Shown in pieces: positions 8,289 through 16,768 of a stretch of DNA of 64,000 bases. The translations under genes and the position numbers were made by a program. The stretch covers positions 5,456,001-5,520,000 of the forward strand of contig NZ_MWQN01000001.1 of assembly GCF_002024165.1 (NCBI RefSeq), given 5' to 3'. Source of the stretch: Embleya scabrispora. Lineage in GTDB: Bacteria; Actinomycetota; Actinomycetes; Streptomycetales; Streptomycetaceae. Each line of letters begins with the position of its first letter. Within the stretch, counting starts at the first letter, position 1. Under the pieces are notes generated by a model that was not told the origin of the DNA, did not search any database, and was given only the letters and a program-made list of their open reading frames with translations.

Positions 8289-9104
8289 ATGCACGACACG
8301 ACGCACGCGACGCACGCGAAACGCCCATTGCCCCGGATTGCCGAACTGCCCGGCGGCGCGCCGGTACGAGCCGGGCACGCACCGGCCGACCAGGTGTCCC
8401 GGGACCGGGTCACCCTGGTCGTGCCGGCCCGCAACGAGGCCCGCAATCTGCCCTGGGTGCTCCAGCAGATACCCGAAGGCGTCGACGAGGTCCTGCTGAT
8501 CGACGGGGACTCCACCGACGCCACCTCGCTGATCACCCGCCGCTACCTGCCGGCCGCCCGGGTCATCCCGCAGTCCGGCCCCGGCAAGGGCAGCGCCCTG
8601 CGCACCGGATTCCGGCACGCCACCGGCGACATCATCGTCACCATCGACGCCGACGGCAGCATGTCGCCGCACGAGATCCCGCACTACGTGCACTTCCTGG
8701 GCAACGGCTACGACTTCGTCAAGGGCTCCCGGTTCGTCGGCGGCGGCGGATCGCTGGACCTGACCGCGCTCCGCAGCCTCGGCAACCACGCGCTGATGGC
8801 CCTGGTCAAGCGGCTGTACGGATATCGGCTCACCGACCTGTGCTACGGGTTCTGTGCGTTCCGCCGGTGCTTCCTGGAACACCTGGACCTGCGTTCGACC
8901 GGCTTCGAGATCGAGGCCGAGATGATCGTCCGGGCCCTACGCGCCGGGCTGCGGATCGCCGAGGTACCCAGCCTCGAACTGCCGCGCCGGAGCGGCCGAT
9001 CCCACCTCAACGCGCTCCGCGACGGACACCGGGTGCTGCGCACCGTCCTGCGCGAGCACGCCGGCGCCGCCCGCCGCCCGGAGCGAGCGGGGGAGGACGC
9101 TTGA
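8289..9104 (+). CDS. GT2 family glycosyltransferase (DPM-synthase-like)
   Basis: A 271-residue cytoplasmic GT-A glycosyltransferase. The N-terminal strand VTLVVPARNEARNLPWVL, the nucleotide-binding LLIDGDSTDAT and the metal-binding DADG (TIDADGSMSP) are all present, followed by a C-terminal acceptor region with LTDLCYGFCAFRR. The closest class is polyprenyl-phosphate sugar transferases such as dolichol-phosphate mannose synthase, so a likely job is charging a lipid carrier, but it lacks the C-terminal membrane helices some of these have. ATG at 8289 follows GGGAGGGGG; in-frame codons upstream are rejected. It is the first gene of a six-gene run in which each gene overlaps the next by 4 bases. 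Confidence 0.92.
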   Translation: MHDTTHATHAKRPLPRIAELPGGAPVRAGHAPADQVSRDRVTLVVPARNEARNLPWVLQQIPEGVDEVLLIDGDSTDATSLITRRYLPAARVIPQSGPGKGSALRTGFRHATGDIIVTIDADGSMSPHEIPHYVHFLGNGYDFVKGSRFVGGGGSLDLTALRSLGNHALMALVKRLYGYRLTDLCYGFCAFRRCFLEHLDLRSTGFEIEAEMIVRALRAGLRIAEVPSLELPRRSGRSHLNALRDGHRVLRTVLREHAGAARRPERAGEDA

Positions 9105-10597
9105 CGCCCCACCGAGAGCCCGATCCCGACCCGAGGCCGCTGATCCCGAGGCAGCGCCCGGCCGAACCGAACGCCCCGCTGCCCGGCCCGCGCCCACCGG
9201 CCACGCCGACCCCGATCGCCATCCCGCGCCCGGCCACGCCGACCGCCGCCTCGCCGACCGCGGCCGAGCCCAGGGGCGAACCGCCGGCGTCACCCGCCGA
9301 GTCCGCCGGATCCTGCGAGCCGGCCGAGCCCGCCGCCGTCCCACCCGCCCCGCCCCCCGACCTCGTGCACGTCCGGGTCCTCGACCTCGCCGCCGACGCC
9401 GAGCCGAGGCTGAGCACCCCCGACGGCACCCCGGCCGACTGCCCCGCCGGCGCCGTACTCGCCCTGGTCCGGCACGCCGGCACCCCCGTCGGCCTGCTCG
9501 ACCTCGAACTGCCCACCCCCGGCCCGGAACGGCTGATCGCCTGCGCGACGGCCCGCTTCGGCACCCCCGCCGCGCCCGACCACGCCCCCGGACCGCCCGG
9601 GCCGCCCGCCCCGCGCGGCACGCCCCGGGTCAGCGTGATCGTGGCCACCCGCGAGCGGCCCGAACTGCTCGCCGCGTGCCTGCGCACCCTGTTGTGGCAG
9701 ACGTATCCCGACATCGAACTGATCGTGGTGGACAACGCGCCCACCACCGACCGCACCGCGAGCGTGGTCCGCGGCGGTTGCGCCGGCCTGGTGCGCTACG
9801 TGCGCGAGCCGCGCCCCGGACTGGCCCTCGCGCACAACCGGGGCATCGCGGTGGCCACGGGCGAGTTGCTCGCGTTCACCGACGACGACGTCCTGGCCGA
9901 CCCCGGCTGGATCGCGGCCCTGGTCGCCGGCTTCGCCCGCGCGGGCCGGCCCGCGTGCGTCACCGGCCTGATCCTGCCCGCCGAACTGCGCACCCCCGCG
10001 CAGGTGATGCTCCATCACCACGGAGGCTTCGCCAAGGGCTTCGAGCCGATCCTGTACGACCCCCAGGCGCCGCCCGCCGACCCGCTGTTCCCGTTCACCG
10101 CGGGCCGGTTCGGTTCGGGCGCCAACATGGCCTTCCGGGCCGACGTACTGCGCGCGATGGGCGGCTTCGACCCGGCCACCGGCGTCGGCACCCCCGCGCG
10201 CGGCGGCGACGACCTGCTCGCCTTCTTCCGCACCATCGTGCGCGGACACCGGATCGGCTACGAACCCGGCGCGCTGATCTGGCACCGGCACCGCGCCGAT
10301 CGGGCCGCGGTGGCCGCCCAGGTGCGCGGGTACGGCACCGGCCTGGGCGCCTATCTGACCGCCGCCGTACTGCGCGAGCCGCGCACCCTCGGCGCACTCG
10401 CCAGACGCACCCCCGACGGAATCCGGTACGCGCTGGCCCGGACCCGCGCGCCCGGGCGGCCCGACATCCCCTGGCCCGCCCGGCTGGCCGCGCTGGAGCG
10501 CCGTGCGCTGGCCGCCGGTCCGCTCGCCTACCTGCGCTCGCGGGTGCGGATGCACGGCGTGCGCACGCCCTGGGAGCAGGCGGAGTCCGGCCGGTGA
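9101..10597 (+). CDS. GT2 family glycosyltransferase with proline-rich N-terminus
   Basis: A 498-residue glycosyltransferase. The first 165 residues or so are low-complexity proline/alanine-rich and then a short unassigned segment; the GT-A domain runs from about 175 (RVSVIVATRERPELLAACL) with VVDNAPTTDRT and the metal-binding TDDDV, then GRFGSGANMAFRADVLRAMGGFD and GGDDLLAFFRTI, as in rhamnosyl/galactofuranosyl-type GT2 enzymes. The start is TTG at 9101, overlapping the previous stop as TTGA and sitting six bases after GGGGGAGGA; no ATG or GTG is positioned as well. It probably extends the lipid-linked glycan made in this locus; donor and acceptor sugars are unknown. Confidence 0.88.
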   Translation: MTPHREPDPDPRPLIPRQRPAEPNAPLPGPRPPATPTPIAIPRPATPTAASPTAAEPRGEPPASPAESAGSCEPAEPAAVPPAPPPDLVHVRVLDLAADAEPRLSTPDGTPADCPAGAVLALVRHAGTPVGLLDLELPTPGPERLIACATARFGTPAAPDHAPGPPGPPAPRGTPRVSVIVATRERPELLAACLRTLLWQTYPDIELIVVDNAPTTDRTASVVRGGCAGLVRYVREPRPGLALAHNRGIAVATGELLAFTDDDVLADPGWIAALVAGFARAGRPACVTGLILPAELRTPAQVMLHHHGGFAKGFEPILYDPQAPPADPLFPFTAGRFGSGANMAFRADVLRAMGGFDPATGVGTPARGGDDLLAFFRTIVRGHRIGYEPGALIWHRHRADRAAVAAQVRGYGTGLGAYLTAAVLREPRTLGALARRTPDGIRYALARTRAPGRPDIPWPARLAALERRALAAGPLAYLRSRVRMHGVRTPWEQAESGR

Positions 10598-11976
10598 TCC
10601 AGGCCGGGCTGCGCCGGTCGGCCCGACCCCGGGTGGACCCGCTGCTGCGCAACGGGCATGTGCTGACCGTGGGTTCGCTGCTGACCTCGGCGTTGGGCGC
10701 GGGCTACTGGGCGCTCGCGACCCGCTGGTACGGGGACGCGACGGTGGGGCGCACCTACGCGGCGGTGTCCGCGATGATGCTGCTCTCCGGCCTGGGCCAA
10801 CTCGGTCTGGCCAACGTGCTCGTGCGCTTTCTGCCGCAACCGGGCGCGGACCGGCGCGGGCTGATCCGCGCCGCGTACGCCGCCGCGTTCGGCGCGACCC
10901 TGGTGGCCGTTCTCGGCTTCCTCGCGCTGATCCCGCTGTGCGCGCCGGGCCTGGGATTCCTGCGCGAACCGGCGGCCGGCTGCTGCTTCGCGGCGACCAC
11001 CGTCGCCTACGCGCTGTTCGCGCTCCAGGACGGCGCGCTCACCGGCCTGCGCCGACCCGGCCTGGTGGTGGGCAAGAACAGCGGCTTCGCGATCGCCAAA
11101 CTGGTCCTGGTCGCCGTGTTGGCCGCGCTGTTGCCCACGCTCGGCATCCTGATGTCCTGGACGCTGGCCCTGGTGTCGACCCTGCTGGTGGTCGACACCC
11201 GGCTGTTCGCGCGACTGCCGCCCGCCCGGGAGCCCGCGCGGACGGCGGGCGTCACCCCGGGCCTCGACCCGCGCGTCACCTCCGGTCCGGCCGCGGGCGA
11301 CCACCGGCATCCGCCGACCCGGCACCCAACCCCCCACCCCGGCCCGCGATTTCGGCCCGGGCCCGGGCTGGTGCGGTACGCCGGGGCGGACTACCTCGGC
11401 ACGCTGTGCTGGCTCGCCGCGACCACCGTGCCGCCGATCATCGTGCTCGAACGTGTCGGCGCCCGGGAGAGCGCCTACTTCTCGCTGGCCTGGGTGGTGG
11501 CGAACACGCTCTACCTGGTCGGGCTCAACATGGGGGCGTCGCTGCTCGTCGAGGCCGCCGCCGGCACCGCCGGGCTCGCGGCCGGCTGCCGAAGAGTGCT
11601 GCGCCACACCGGGGCGCTGCTCCTGCTCGCGATCGGCGCCCTCGTCCTCGGCGCGCCGCTGGTGCTGCGCGTGTTCGGACCCGGCTACGCCCGCAACGGC
11701 GCCGGGCTGCTGCAACTGCTCGCCCTGTCCGCGCTGCCGCACCTGGTGGTCGCGACCGCGATCAGCGCCTGCCGGGTGTTGCGCCGGATGCGTGTCGTGG
11801 TCGCCATCCAGGCCGGCCTCGCGGCGACCGTACTGACCCTGACCGTCGTCCTGTTGCCCGTGCTCGGCCTGCTCGGCGCCGGCATCGCCTGGCTCGGCGC
11901 CCAGACCGCGACCGCCCTCGTGCTGCTCGCGGCCCGCCGGATCTGGCTCCCCACCGTTTCCGGGAGGCCCGCATGA
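10594..11976 (+). CDS. Polysaccharide flippase (Wzx/MATE-like oligosaccharide transporter)
   Basis: A 460-residue integral membrane protein with about 12 to 14 predicted helices, in two halves separated by a hydrophilic loop around residues 205-250. Features such as GRTYAAVSAMMLLSGLGQLGLANVLVRFLP and LNMGASLLVEAAA are those of the polysaccharide transporter branch of the MOP superfamily, which moves lipid-linked oligosaccharides across the membrane. The start is GTG at 10594, overlapping the upstream stop as GTGA. Translational coupling with the flanking glycosyltransferases makes export of their product its natural role. Confidence 0.88.
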   Translation: MIQAGLRRSARPRVDPLLRNGHVLTVGSLLTSALGAGYWALATRWYGDATVGRTYAAVSAMMLLSGLGQLGLANVLVRFLPQPGADRRGLIRAAYAAAFGATLVAVLGFLALIPLCAPGLGFLREPAAGCCFAATTVAYALFALQDGALTGLRRPGLVVGKNSGFAIAKLVLVAVLAALLPTLGILMSWTLALVSTLLVVDTRLFARLPPAREPARTAGVTPGLDPRVTSGPAAGDHRHPPTRHPTPHPGPRFRPGPGLVRYAGADYLGTLCWLAATTVPPIIVLERVGARESAYFSLAWVVANTLYLVGLNMGASLLVEAAAGTAGLAAGCRRVLRHTGALLLLAIGALVLGAPLVLRVFGPGYARNGAGLLQLLALSALPHLVVATAISACRVLRRMRVVVAIQAGLAATVLTLTVVLLPVLGLLGAGIAWLGAQTATALVLLAARRIWLPTVSGRPA

Positions 11977-14723
11977 CGGAGACCCCACCGCGCACCAGGC
12001 GCCTGGCCTGGGTGGCCATCCGCGCCGAGCAGGCCGCCGCCAGGCGGGCCCTGGTCCGCGCCCGCGGCGCCGGCCCTGCCGTCGACCGCACCCCGCCGCG
12101 CCCCACGCTGACCGTGGTGGTCTGCGCGTACACCATGGACCGCTGGGACGACCTCACCGCCGCCCTCGGCTCGCTCCGGGCCCAGGACGAGGCGCCCGCC
12201 GAGATCATCCTGGTCGCCGACCACTGCCACGAACTCGCCGCGCGCGCGAGCGCCGCCTTCCCCGACGTCACCGTGCTGCGCAACCGCGGCCGACGCGGCC
12301 TCTCCGGCGCCCGCAACACCGGCGTCGAGGGCGCGCGAGGCGACGTCGTGGCCTTCCTCGACGACGACGCCGTCGCCGAACCCGACTGGACCATGCGCCT
12401 GCTCGACGGCTACGCCGACCCGAACGTGCTCGGTGTCGGCGGCCGGATCCGACCCAACTGGGACACCGGCCGCCCGACCTGGTTCCCCGCCGAGTTCGAC
12501 TGGGTGGTCGGCTGCACCTACCGGGGCATGCCCGAACAGGCTGCGCCGGTACGCAACCTGATCGGCGCCAACATGTCCTTCCGGCGCAGCGTGCTGCTCG
12601 ACGTCGGCGGCTTCCGCACCGACCTGGGCCGCGTCGGCACCCGGCCGCTGGGCTGCGAGGAGACCGAGCTGTGCCTGCGCGCCGCGGCCCGACACCGCGG
12701 CGGCGTGCTCGGGTACGAACCGGCCGCCGTGGTCCGCCACCGGGTGCCCGCCGCGCGCACCACCTGGCGCTACTTCCGGGCCCGCTGCTGGGCCGAGGGC
12801 CTGTCCAAGGCGGCGGTCAGCCGACACGCCGGCACCGGCCGCGCACTCGCCTCCGAACGCTCCTACCTGGCCTCGACCATCCCGCGCGCCCTGGTGCGCC
12901 CGTTCGCCCCGGAACCGGGCCCGCCCAAGGCCACCGTCCCCGCGCTGGTCCTGGGCGTGCTCACCACCGCGCTCGGCTACGCCGCAGGTCGGGCACGCGG
13001 TCTGGGCCGGGACCCGCTGCCCACCCCCGCCGCGCTCGCGTTCCGCGCGTCCGGCCGGCTCGCCCTGCCGCTCGCCGCACTGCTGTGGATCCTGGCGATG
13101 CGGATGCCGGTCGCGGTGGACCGGATGGGCGGACTCGGGCTGCTCGACGTGCTGCCCGCCCTGTACTGGTGCGCACTGGCCGTGCTCACCGTCGGCTTCG
13201 CGGTGAGCCTGCTCGATCGCACCGCCCGGACCCGGCGCTACGCCCTGTACACCGGAGCCCTGGTGGCCATGCTGCACGCCACGCCGGCGGTGCTGTACGA
13301 GCACCTGCGCTACGCGTGGGCCTGGAAACACGTCGAGGTGGTCGACCAGTTCCTGCGCACCGGCCGGACCCTGCCGGACGCGGGCGAGTTGGCGCCCTAC
13401 CACCAGTGGCCCGGATTCTTCTCCGCCGCGGCCACGGTCGTGCGCGGGTCCGGCACGCCCGACGCGCTGACCATGGCGACCTGGTCGCCGCTCGCCTTCG
13501 ACCTGCTGCTGATCGGCCCCCTGGTCCTGCTCTACCGCACGCTCACCCGCAACCGGCGGATCGTCTGGGCGGCGGTGTGGATCTACTTCGCCACCGCCTG
13601 GGTCGGCCAGGACTACTTCGCCCCGCAGACCTTCGCGTTCGTCCTGTACGTGACCATCCTGGCGCTGGTCCTGGACCGCGACCGGCGCCCGCTCGCCACC
13701 GTCGGACTGTGCGCGCCTCTGGTGCTCGCCGTGGTGACGGCGCATCAGCTCACCCCGCTGATGCTCGTCGTCGCGCTGGGCGCGCTGACCTGCTCCCGCG
13801 CCCATCGGCCGGTCGCCCTCCCGCTGCTCGGGCTGACCGCGGTGGCCGTGCTCGGCTGGGACCTGACCGTGGCCCGACCCTTTGTTTTCGACCAATTCGG
13901 GTCCACCTGGGCCCAGTTCGGCGACTTCGAGTCGAACGCGCACGCCGGCATGGTCAATCTGGGCAGCGCCGAACCGGGACAGGTGCTGGTCGCCCGGGTG
14001 GACCGGGCGCTGACCGCGGGCGTCGCGCTGCTCACCGCCGCCGCGCCGATCCGCTGTCCGCGCCTGCGCCGCTCGCCCGCCATGCCGCTGGTGCTGGCAC
14101 CGCTGCCGCTGCTCGCGGCCGGTGCGTACGGCGGCGAAATTCTTTTCCGCGTCTACCTGTTCGCGTTGCCCGCCGCCGCCTTCCTGATCGCCGGATGGCT
14201 CGCCCCGCTGTTCGGCGACCGGGGCCGGCCGCGCCCGCGCGCGGTGTTGCTGCCGGTGCTGTTCGCGCTGCTGCTCACCGGGTTCGTGTTCGGCTACTAC
14301 GGCAAGGAGCGCCAGAACCACTTCGACGACGGCGAGATCGCCGCCCGGCAGGAGTTGGCCCGGGTGTCCGCGCCCGGCGATCTGATCGTCGCGGCGAGCA
14401 ACAACTTCCCCGGCGCCTACGCCGATTACGAGCGGCAACGACATCGCTGGTTCGCGATGGAGACGCCCGCCCTGCGCGAGGGGGTGGTGCGCGATCCGGT
14501 GGCCGGGCTGAGCGCGCTGGCCGACGAGTATCCGGGCGAGACGGCGTACCTGTTCCTGACCGCCGGTCAGCGGGCCGAGTGCGAGCAGACCGGACTGCTT
14601 CCGGCGGGCACCCTCGGCCGCATCGACCGCGCGCTGTCCACCGCGCCCCGGTTCACCCTGCTGCTGCGCGACCGGGACGCGGTGATCTACCGGATCGGCC
14701 CACGACCGGGACCCGTGCGATGA
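11973..14723 (+). CDS. GT2 glycosyltransferase fused to a polytopic membrane domain
   Basis: A 916-residue protein in two parts. Residues about 45-310 are a GT2 domain: LTVVVCAYTMDRWDDL, the metal-binding LDDDAVAEPDW, then IGANMSFRRSVLLDVGGF and GCEETELCLRAA. From about 315 to 790 there are around ten to twelve hydrophobic segments with conserved-looking loops (YHQWPGFF, VGQDYFAPQTF), and the last 130 residues are soluble (NNFPGAYADYERQRH). The membrane part resembles GT-C or polymerase-like proteins, so it may act as a lipid-linked sugar transferase or Wzy-type polymerase; this is inference. The frame is continuous with no sign of a frameshift. ATG at 11973 overlaps the upstream stop (ATGA) behind GGGAGG. 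Confidence 0.88.
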   Translation: MTETPPRTRRLAWVAIRAEQAAARRALVRARGAGPAVDRTPPRPTLTVVVCAYTMDRWDDLTAALGSLRAQDEAPAEIILVADHCHELAARASAAFPDVTVLRNRGRRGLSGARNTGVEGARGDVVAFLDDDAVAEPDWTMRLLDGYADPNVLGVGGRIRPNWDTGRPTWFPAEFDWVVGCTYRGMPEQAAPVRNLIGANMSFRRSVLLDVGGFRTDLGRVGTRPLGCEETELCLRAAARHRGGVLGYEPAAVVRHRVPAARTTWRYFRARCWAEGLSKAAVSRHAGTGRALASERSYLASTIPRALVRPFAPEPGPPKATVPALVLGVLTTALGYAAGRARGLGRDPLPTPAALAFRASGRLALPLAALLWILAMRMPVAVDRMGGLGLLDVLPALYWCALAVLTVGFAVSLLDRTARTRRYALYTGALVAMLHATPAVLYEHLRYAWAWKHVEVVDQFLRTGRTLPDAGELAPYHQWPGFFSAAATVVRGSGTPDALTMATWSPLAFDLLLIGPLVLLYRTLTRNRRIVWAAVWIYFATAWVGQDYFAPQTFAFVLYVTILALVLDRDRRPLATVGLCAPLVLAVVTAHQLTPLMLVVALGALTCSRAHRPVALPLLGLTAVAVLGWDLTVARPFVFDQFGSTWAQFGDFESNAHAGMVNLGSAEPGQVLVARVDRALTAGVALLTAAAPIRCPRLRRSPAMPLVLAPLPLLAAGAYGGEILFRVYLFALPAAAFLIAGWLAPLFGDRGRPRPRAVLLPVLFALLLTGFVFGYYGKERQNHFDDGEIAARQELARVSAPGDLIVAASNNFPGAYADYERQRHRWFAMETPALREGVVRDPVAGLSALADEYPGETAYLFLTAGQRAECEQTGLLPAGTLGRIDRALSTAPRFTLLLRDRDAVIYRIGPRPGPVR

Positions 14724-15064
14724 CCGGCCCGATCCGGACCCTGTGGCCCGCCGCCGCCGGATGGGCGGCGTTCGGCGCGCTCGAACTGCCCGCCGAACAC
14801 CCGCTGCGGGTCCTCGTCGTGGTCGCCTTCCTGGCCGTCGGGCCGGGCTACGCGCTCGCCGGCGATGGCGCGAGCGTGCCGGCCACGGCGGTGACCTCGG
14901 TGGCCGGCAGCGCGGCGCTGTGCGCGCTGACCGCCGAGGCCTACCTGCTCGCCGGCGCCTTCTCCGCCCCGCGCGTGATCGGCACCCTCGCCGGCCTGAC
15001 CACCACCGCGGCGCTGATCCGCGCCGTCGTGCGTACACACACCCGCCGAGAGGAGCTTCGATGA
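14720..15064 (+). CDS. Small membrane protein of the polysaccharide operon
   Basis: A 114-residue protein with three to four hydrophobic segments (for example AAGWAAFGALELPAEHP, VLVVVAFLAVGPGYALAG, and a later pair around 60-100) and a basic C-terminus. I do not recognise a family. It overlaps its upstream neighbour as ATGA at 14720 and its own stop overlaps the deacetylase start, so it is made together with them. It might be a small accessory subunit of the polytopic glycosyltransferase or flippase; the sequence alone does not show this. Confidence 0.75.
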   Translation: MTGPIRTLWPAAAGWAAFGALELPAEHPLRVLVVVAFLAVGPGYALAGDGASVPATAVTSVAGSAALCALTAEAYLLAGAFSAPRVIGTLAGLTTTAALIRAVVRTHTRREELR

Positions 15065-15900
15065 GATCCGAGGCCGCGGTACCGGTCCTGCTCTACCACG
15101 CGGTACGGGACGACCCGCCGCCGTGGATCGCGCCGTTCACCGTCACTCCGGCCGAGTTCGGCCGACACCTGGACCGGGTGTCGGCGAGCGGGCGGGTGCC
15201 GATCGGCCTGGACCGGTTCACCGAGGCCCTGCACGGCGGTCGCGACCTGCCCCGGGAGAGCGTGCTGATCACCTTCGACGACGGCTACGCCGACTTCGCC
15301 CGGTACGCGCTGCCGCAACTGGTCGAACGCGACCTGCCCGTGACGCTCTACGTCACCACGGACGCGCTGTGGCCCACCCCGAATCCGGTACTGCCGCCGG
15401 CCGCCATGCTCAGCTGGCGCGAACTGCGCCGGATCGCCGACGCGCCGGGCCTGACCATCGGCGCGCACGGCTGCACGCACCGCGAACTCGACACCCTCCC
15501 GATCGAGTCGATGCACCGCGAGATCGCCTGTTCGCGGCAGCGCCTGGAGGCCGAACTGGAGCGCCCGGTCACCTCGTTCGCCTACCCCTTCGGCTACAAC
15601 GACGCCGCCGTGCGGGCCGCGGTGCGGCACGCGGGCTTTCGTACCGCGATGGCGGTGCGCGACGCGCACAGCTCGCGCGAGGACGATCCGTGGCGGATCT
15701 CCCGGCTGATGGTGCGCGCGGACACCGGGCCGGACCGCCTGGACGCCTGGCTGGCCGGCGCCGGCCCCCGGGTCGCGCCGTTTCGGGACGGGCTGCCCAC
15801 GCTGGGCTGGCGGGCCTGGCGCCGGATCAGGGCCCGTCGGCGCGGCCGGCCCGATCCCCGGCACGAGCACTCCGATCCGGTGGCCGGCCGGGCCGGTTGA
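15061..15900 (+). CDS. Polysaccharide deacetylase (NodB homology domain, CE4)
   Basis: A 279-residue carbohydrate esterase family 4 enzyme. Motif 1 with the catalytic aspartate and metal-binding aspartate is TFDDGYADF; motif 2 with the metal histidines is IGAHGCTHRELDTL; motif 3 is FAYPFGYNDAAV. These remove N-acetyl groups from amino sugars by a metal-dependent mechanism. No signal peptide is seen (it begins MRSEAAVPVLLYHAVRD), so it either acts in the cytoplasm on a lipid-linked intermediate or is exported by an unseen route. ATG at 15061 overlaps the previous stop (ATGA) behind GAGGAG. Last gene of the six-gene coupled operon; its stop lies 34 bases from the convergent GH16 gene. Confidence 0.92.
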   Translation: MRSEAAVPVLLYHAVRDDPPPWIAPFTVTPAEFGRHLDRVSASGRVPIGLDRFTEALHGGRDLPRESVLITFDDGYADFARYALPQLVERDLPVTLYVTTDALWPTPNPVLPPAAMLSWRELRRIADAPGLTIGAHGCTHRELDTLPIESMHREIACSRQRLEAELERPVTSFAYPFGYNDAAVRAAVRHAGFRTAMAVRDAHSSREDDPWRISRLMVRADTGPDRLDAWLAGAGPRVAPFRDGLPTLGWRAWRRIRARRRGRPDPRHEHSDPVAGRAG

Positions 15901-15934
15901 GGTGACCGCCCGACCGGGGCCGGCGCGCGCGGAC

Positions 15935-16759
15935 TCAGCGCTCCCAGACCCGCACCGCCCGGATCCGCATCTCCGCGCCGGTCACCGTCTCGGGGACCGG
16001 CTCCGGGTAGCCCATCGCGAGGGTGAACAGCACCTCCATCGGCTCGTGCGGGACATGTGCCCGGTCGGTCACGGCGAACACCCGCTCGCCGTCGATCGAC
16101 CACGTCAGCCGATCCGGCCGCCAGTCGAGGGTGAACCGGTGGAACGCGCCGGACCAGTCGCGTTCGGGAGAGGCGTGCGTCTCCGCGTCCGGCCGGCCGT
16201 CGGGCCCGGTCCAGTGCACCGTGGCCCGGGCCAGGCCGTCCAGGCCGATCAGTTCGACCACGTCCAGTTCCGGAGGGGTGCGCTTGGCGGCGGGCATCAG
16301 CCAAAAGGCCGGGAACGAGAAAGGCTCGCGAGGCAGCCGCAGTTCGGCCTCGACCCGACCGTACGTGAAGGTGAATCTCGGCCGCCCCGACCAACTCGGC
16401 CGCCCGGTGGACAACATGCCCGAGACCCACGGGTAGGCCACGCCGTCCGAGCCGGTGGTGGGCCGGCGCGCCGCGGTCAGGATCGCCTGCCCGTCCCGCA
16501 CCCGGACCTGCTCGGGCAGGTACCACTGCTGCTCGTGGTTGCCCGCGTTGGTACAGCCGGCCACGTTCCAGTCGTAGCACGTCACCCAGCGCTCGGCGGC
16601 GAGCGCCGACCCGGCGAAGTCGTCGGCGAACAGCAGCCTCGGCCCCGCCGGCGGCGCCGACTCGCACCCCGCGAGCAGCAGCGCCGGCACCACCACCGGC
16701 AACACCGCGGCGAGCCGTCGGCGGACCCGCATCGCTCGACCCGTCCTCATCGAACCCAC
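15935..16759 (-). CDS. Glycoside hydrolase family 16 lipoprotein
   Basis: A 274-residue secreted lipoprotein: basic start, hydrophobic stretch AAVLPVVVPALLLAG and a lipobox LAGC at about residue 32. The rest is a GH16 beta-jellyroll; the catalytic signature ELDVVE (E-x-D-x-x-E) and the aromatic YGRVEAELRLP, FPAFWLMP and WTGPDG elements are intact. GH16 enzymes cleave or transglycosylate beta-1,3/1,4 glucans and galactans, so it may trim or remodel the polymer made by the facing operon. The GTG at 16759 is chosen because GAGGAG overlapping the ATP-grasp stop codon lies five bases upstream; ATGs at 16750 and 16732 are alternatives. Second gene of a two-gene unit. Confidence 0.9.
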   Translation of the reverse strand: MGSMRTGRAMRVRRRLAAVLPVVVPALLLAGCESAPPAGPRLLFADDFAGSALAAERWVTCYDWNVAGCTNAGNHEQQWYLPEQVRVRDGQAILTAARRPTTGSDGVAYPWVSGMLSTGRPSWSGRPRFTFTYGRVEAELRLPREPFSFPAFWLMPAAKRTPPELDVVELIGLDGLARATVHWTGPDGRPDAETHASPERDWSGAFHRFTLDWRPDRLTWSIDGERVFAVTDRAHVPHEPMEVLFTLAMGYPEPVPETVTGAEMRIRAVRVWER

Positions 16760-16768
16760 CCACTCTCC

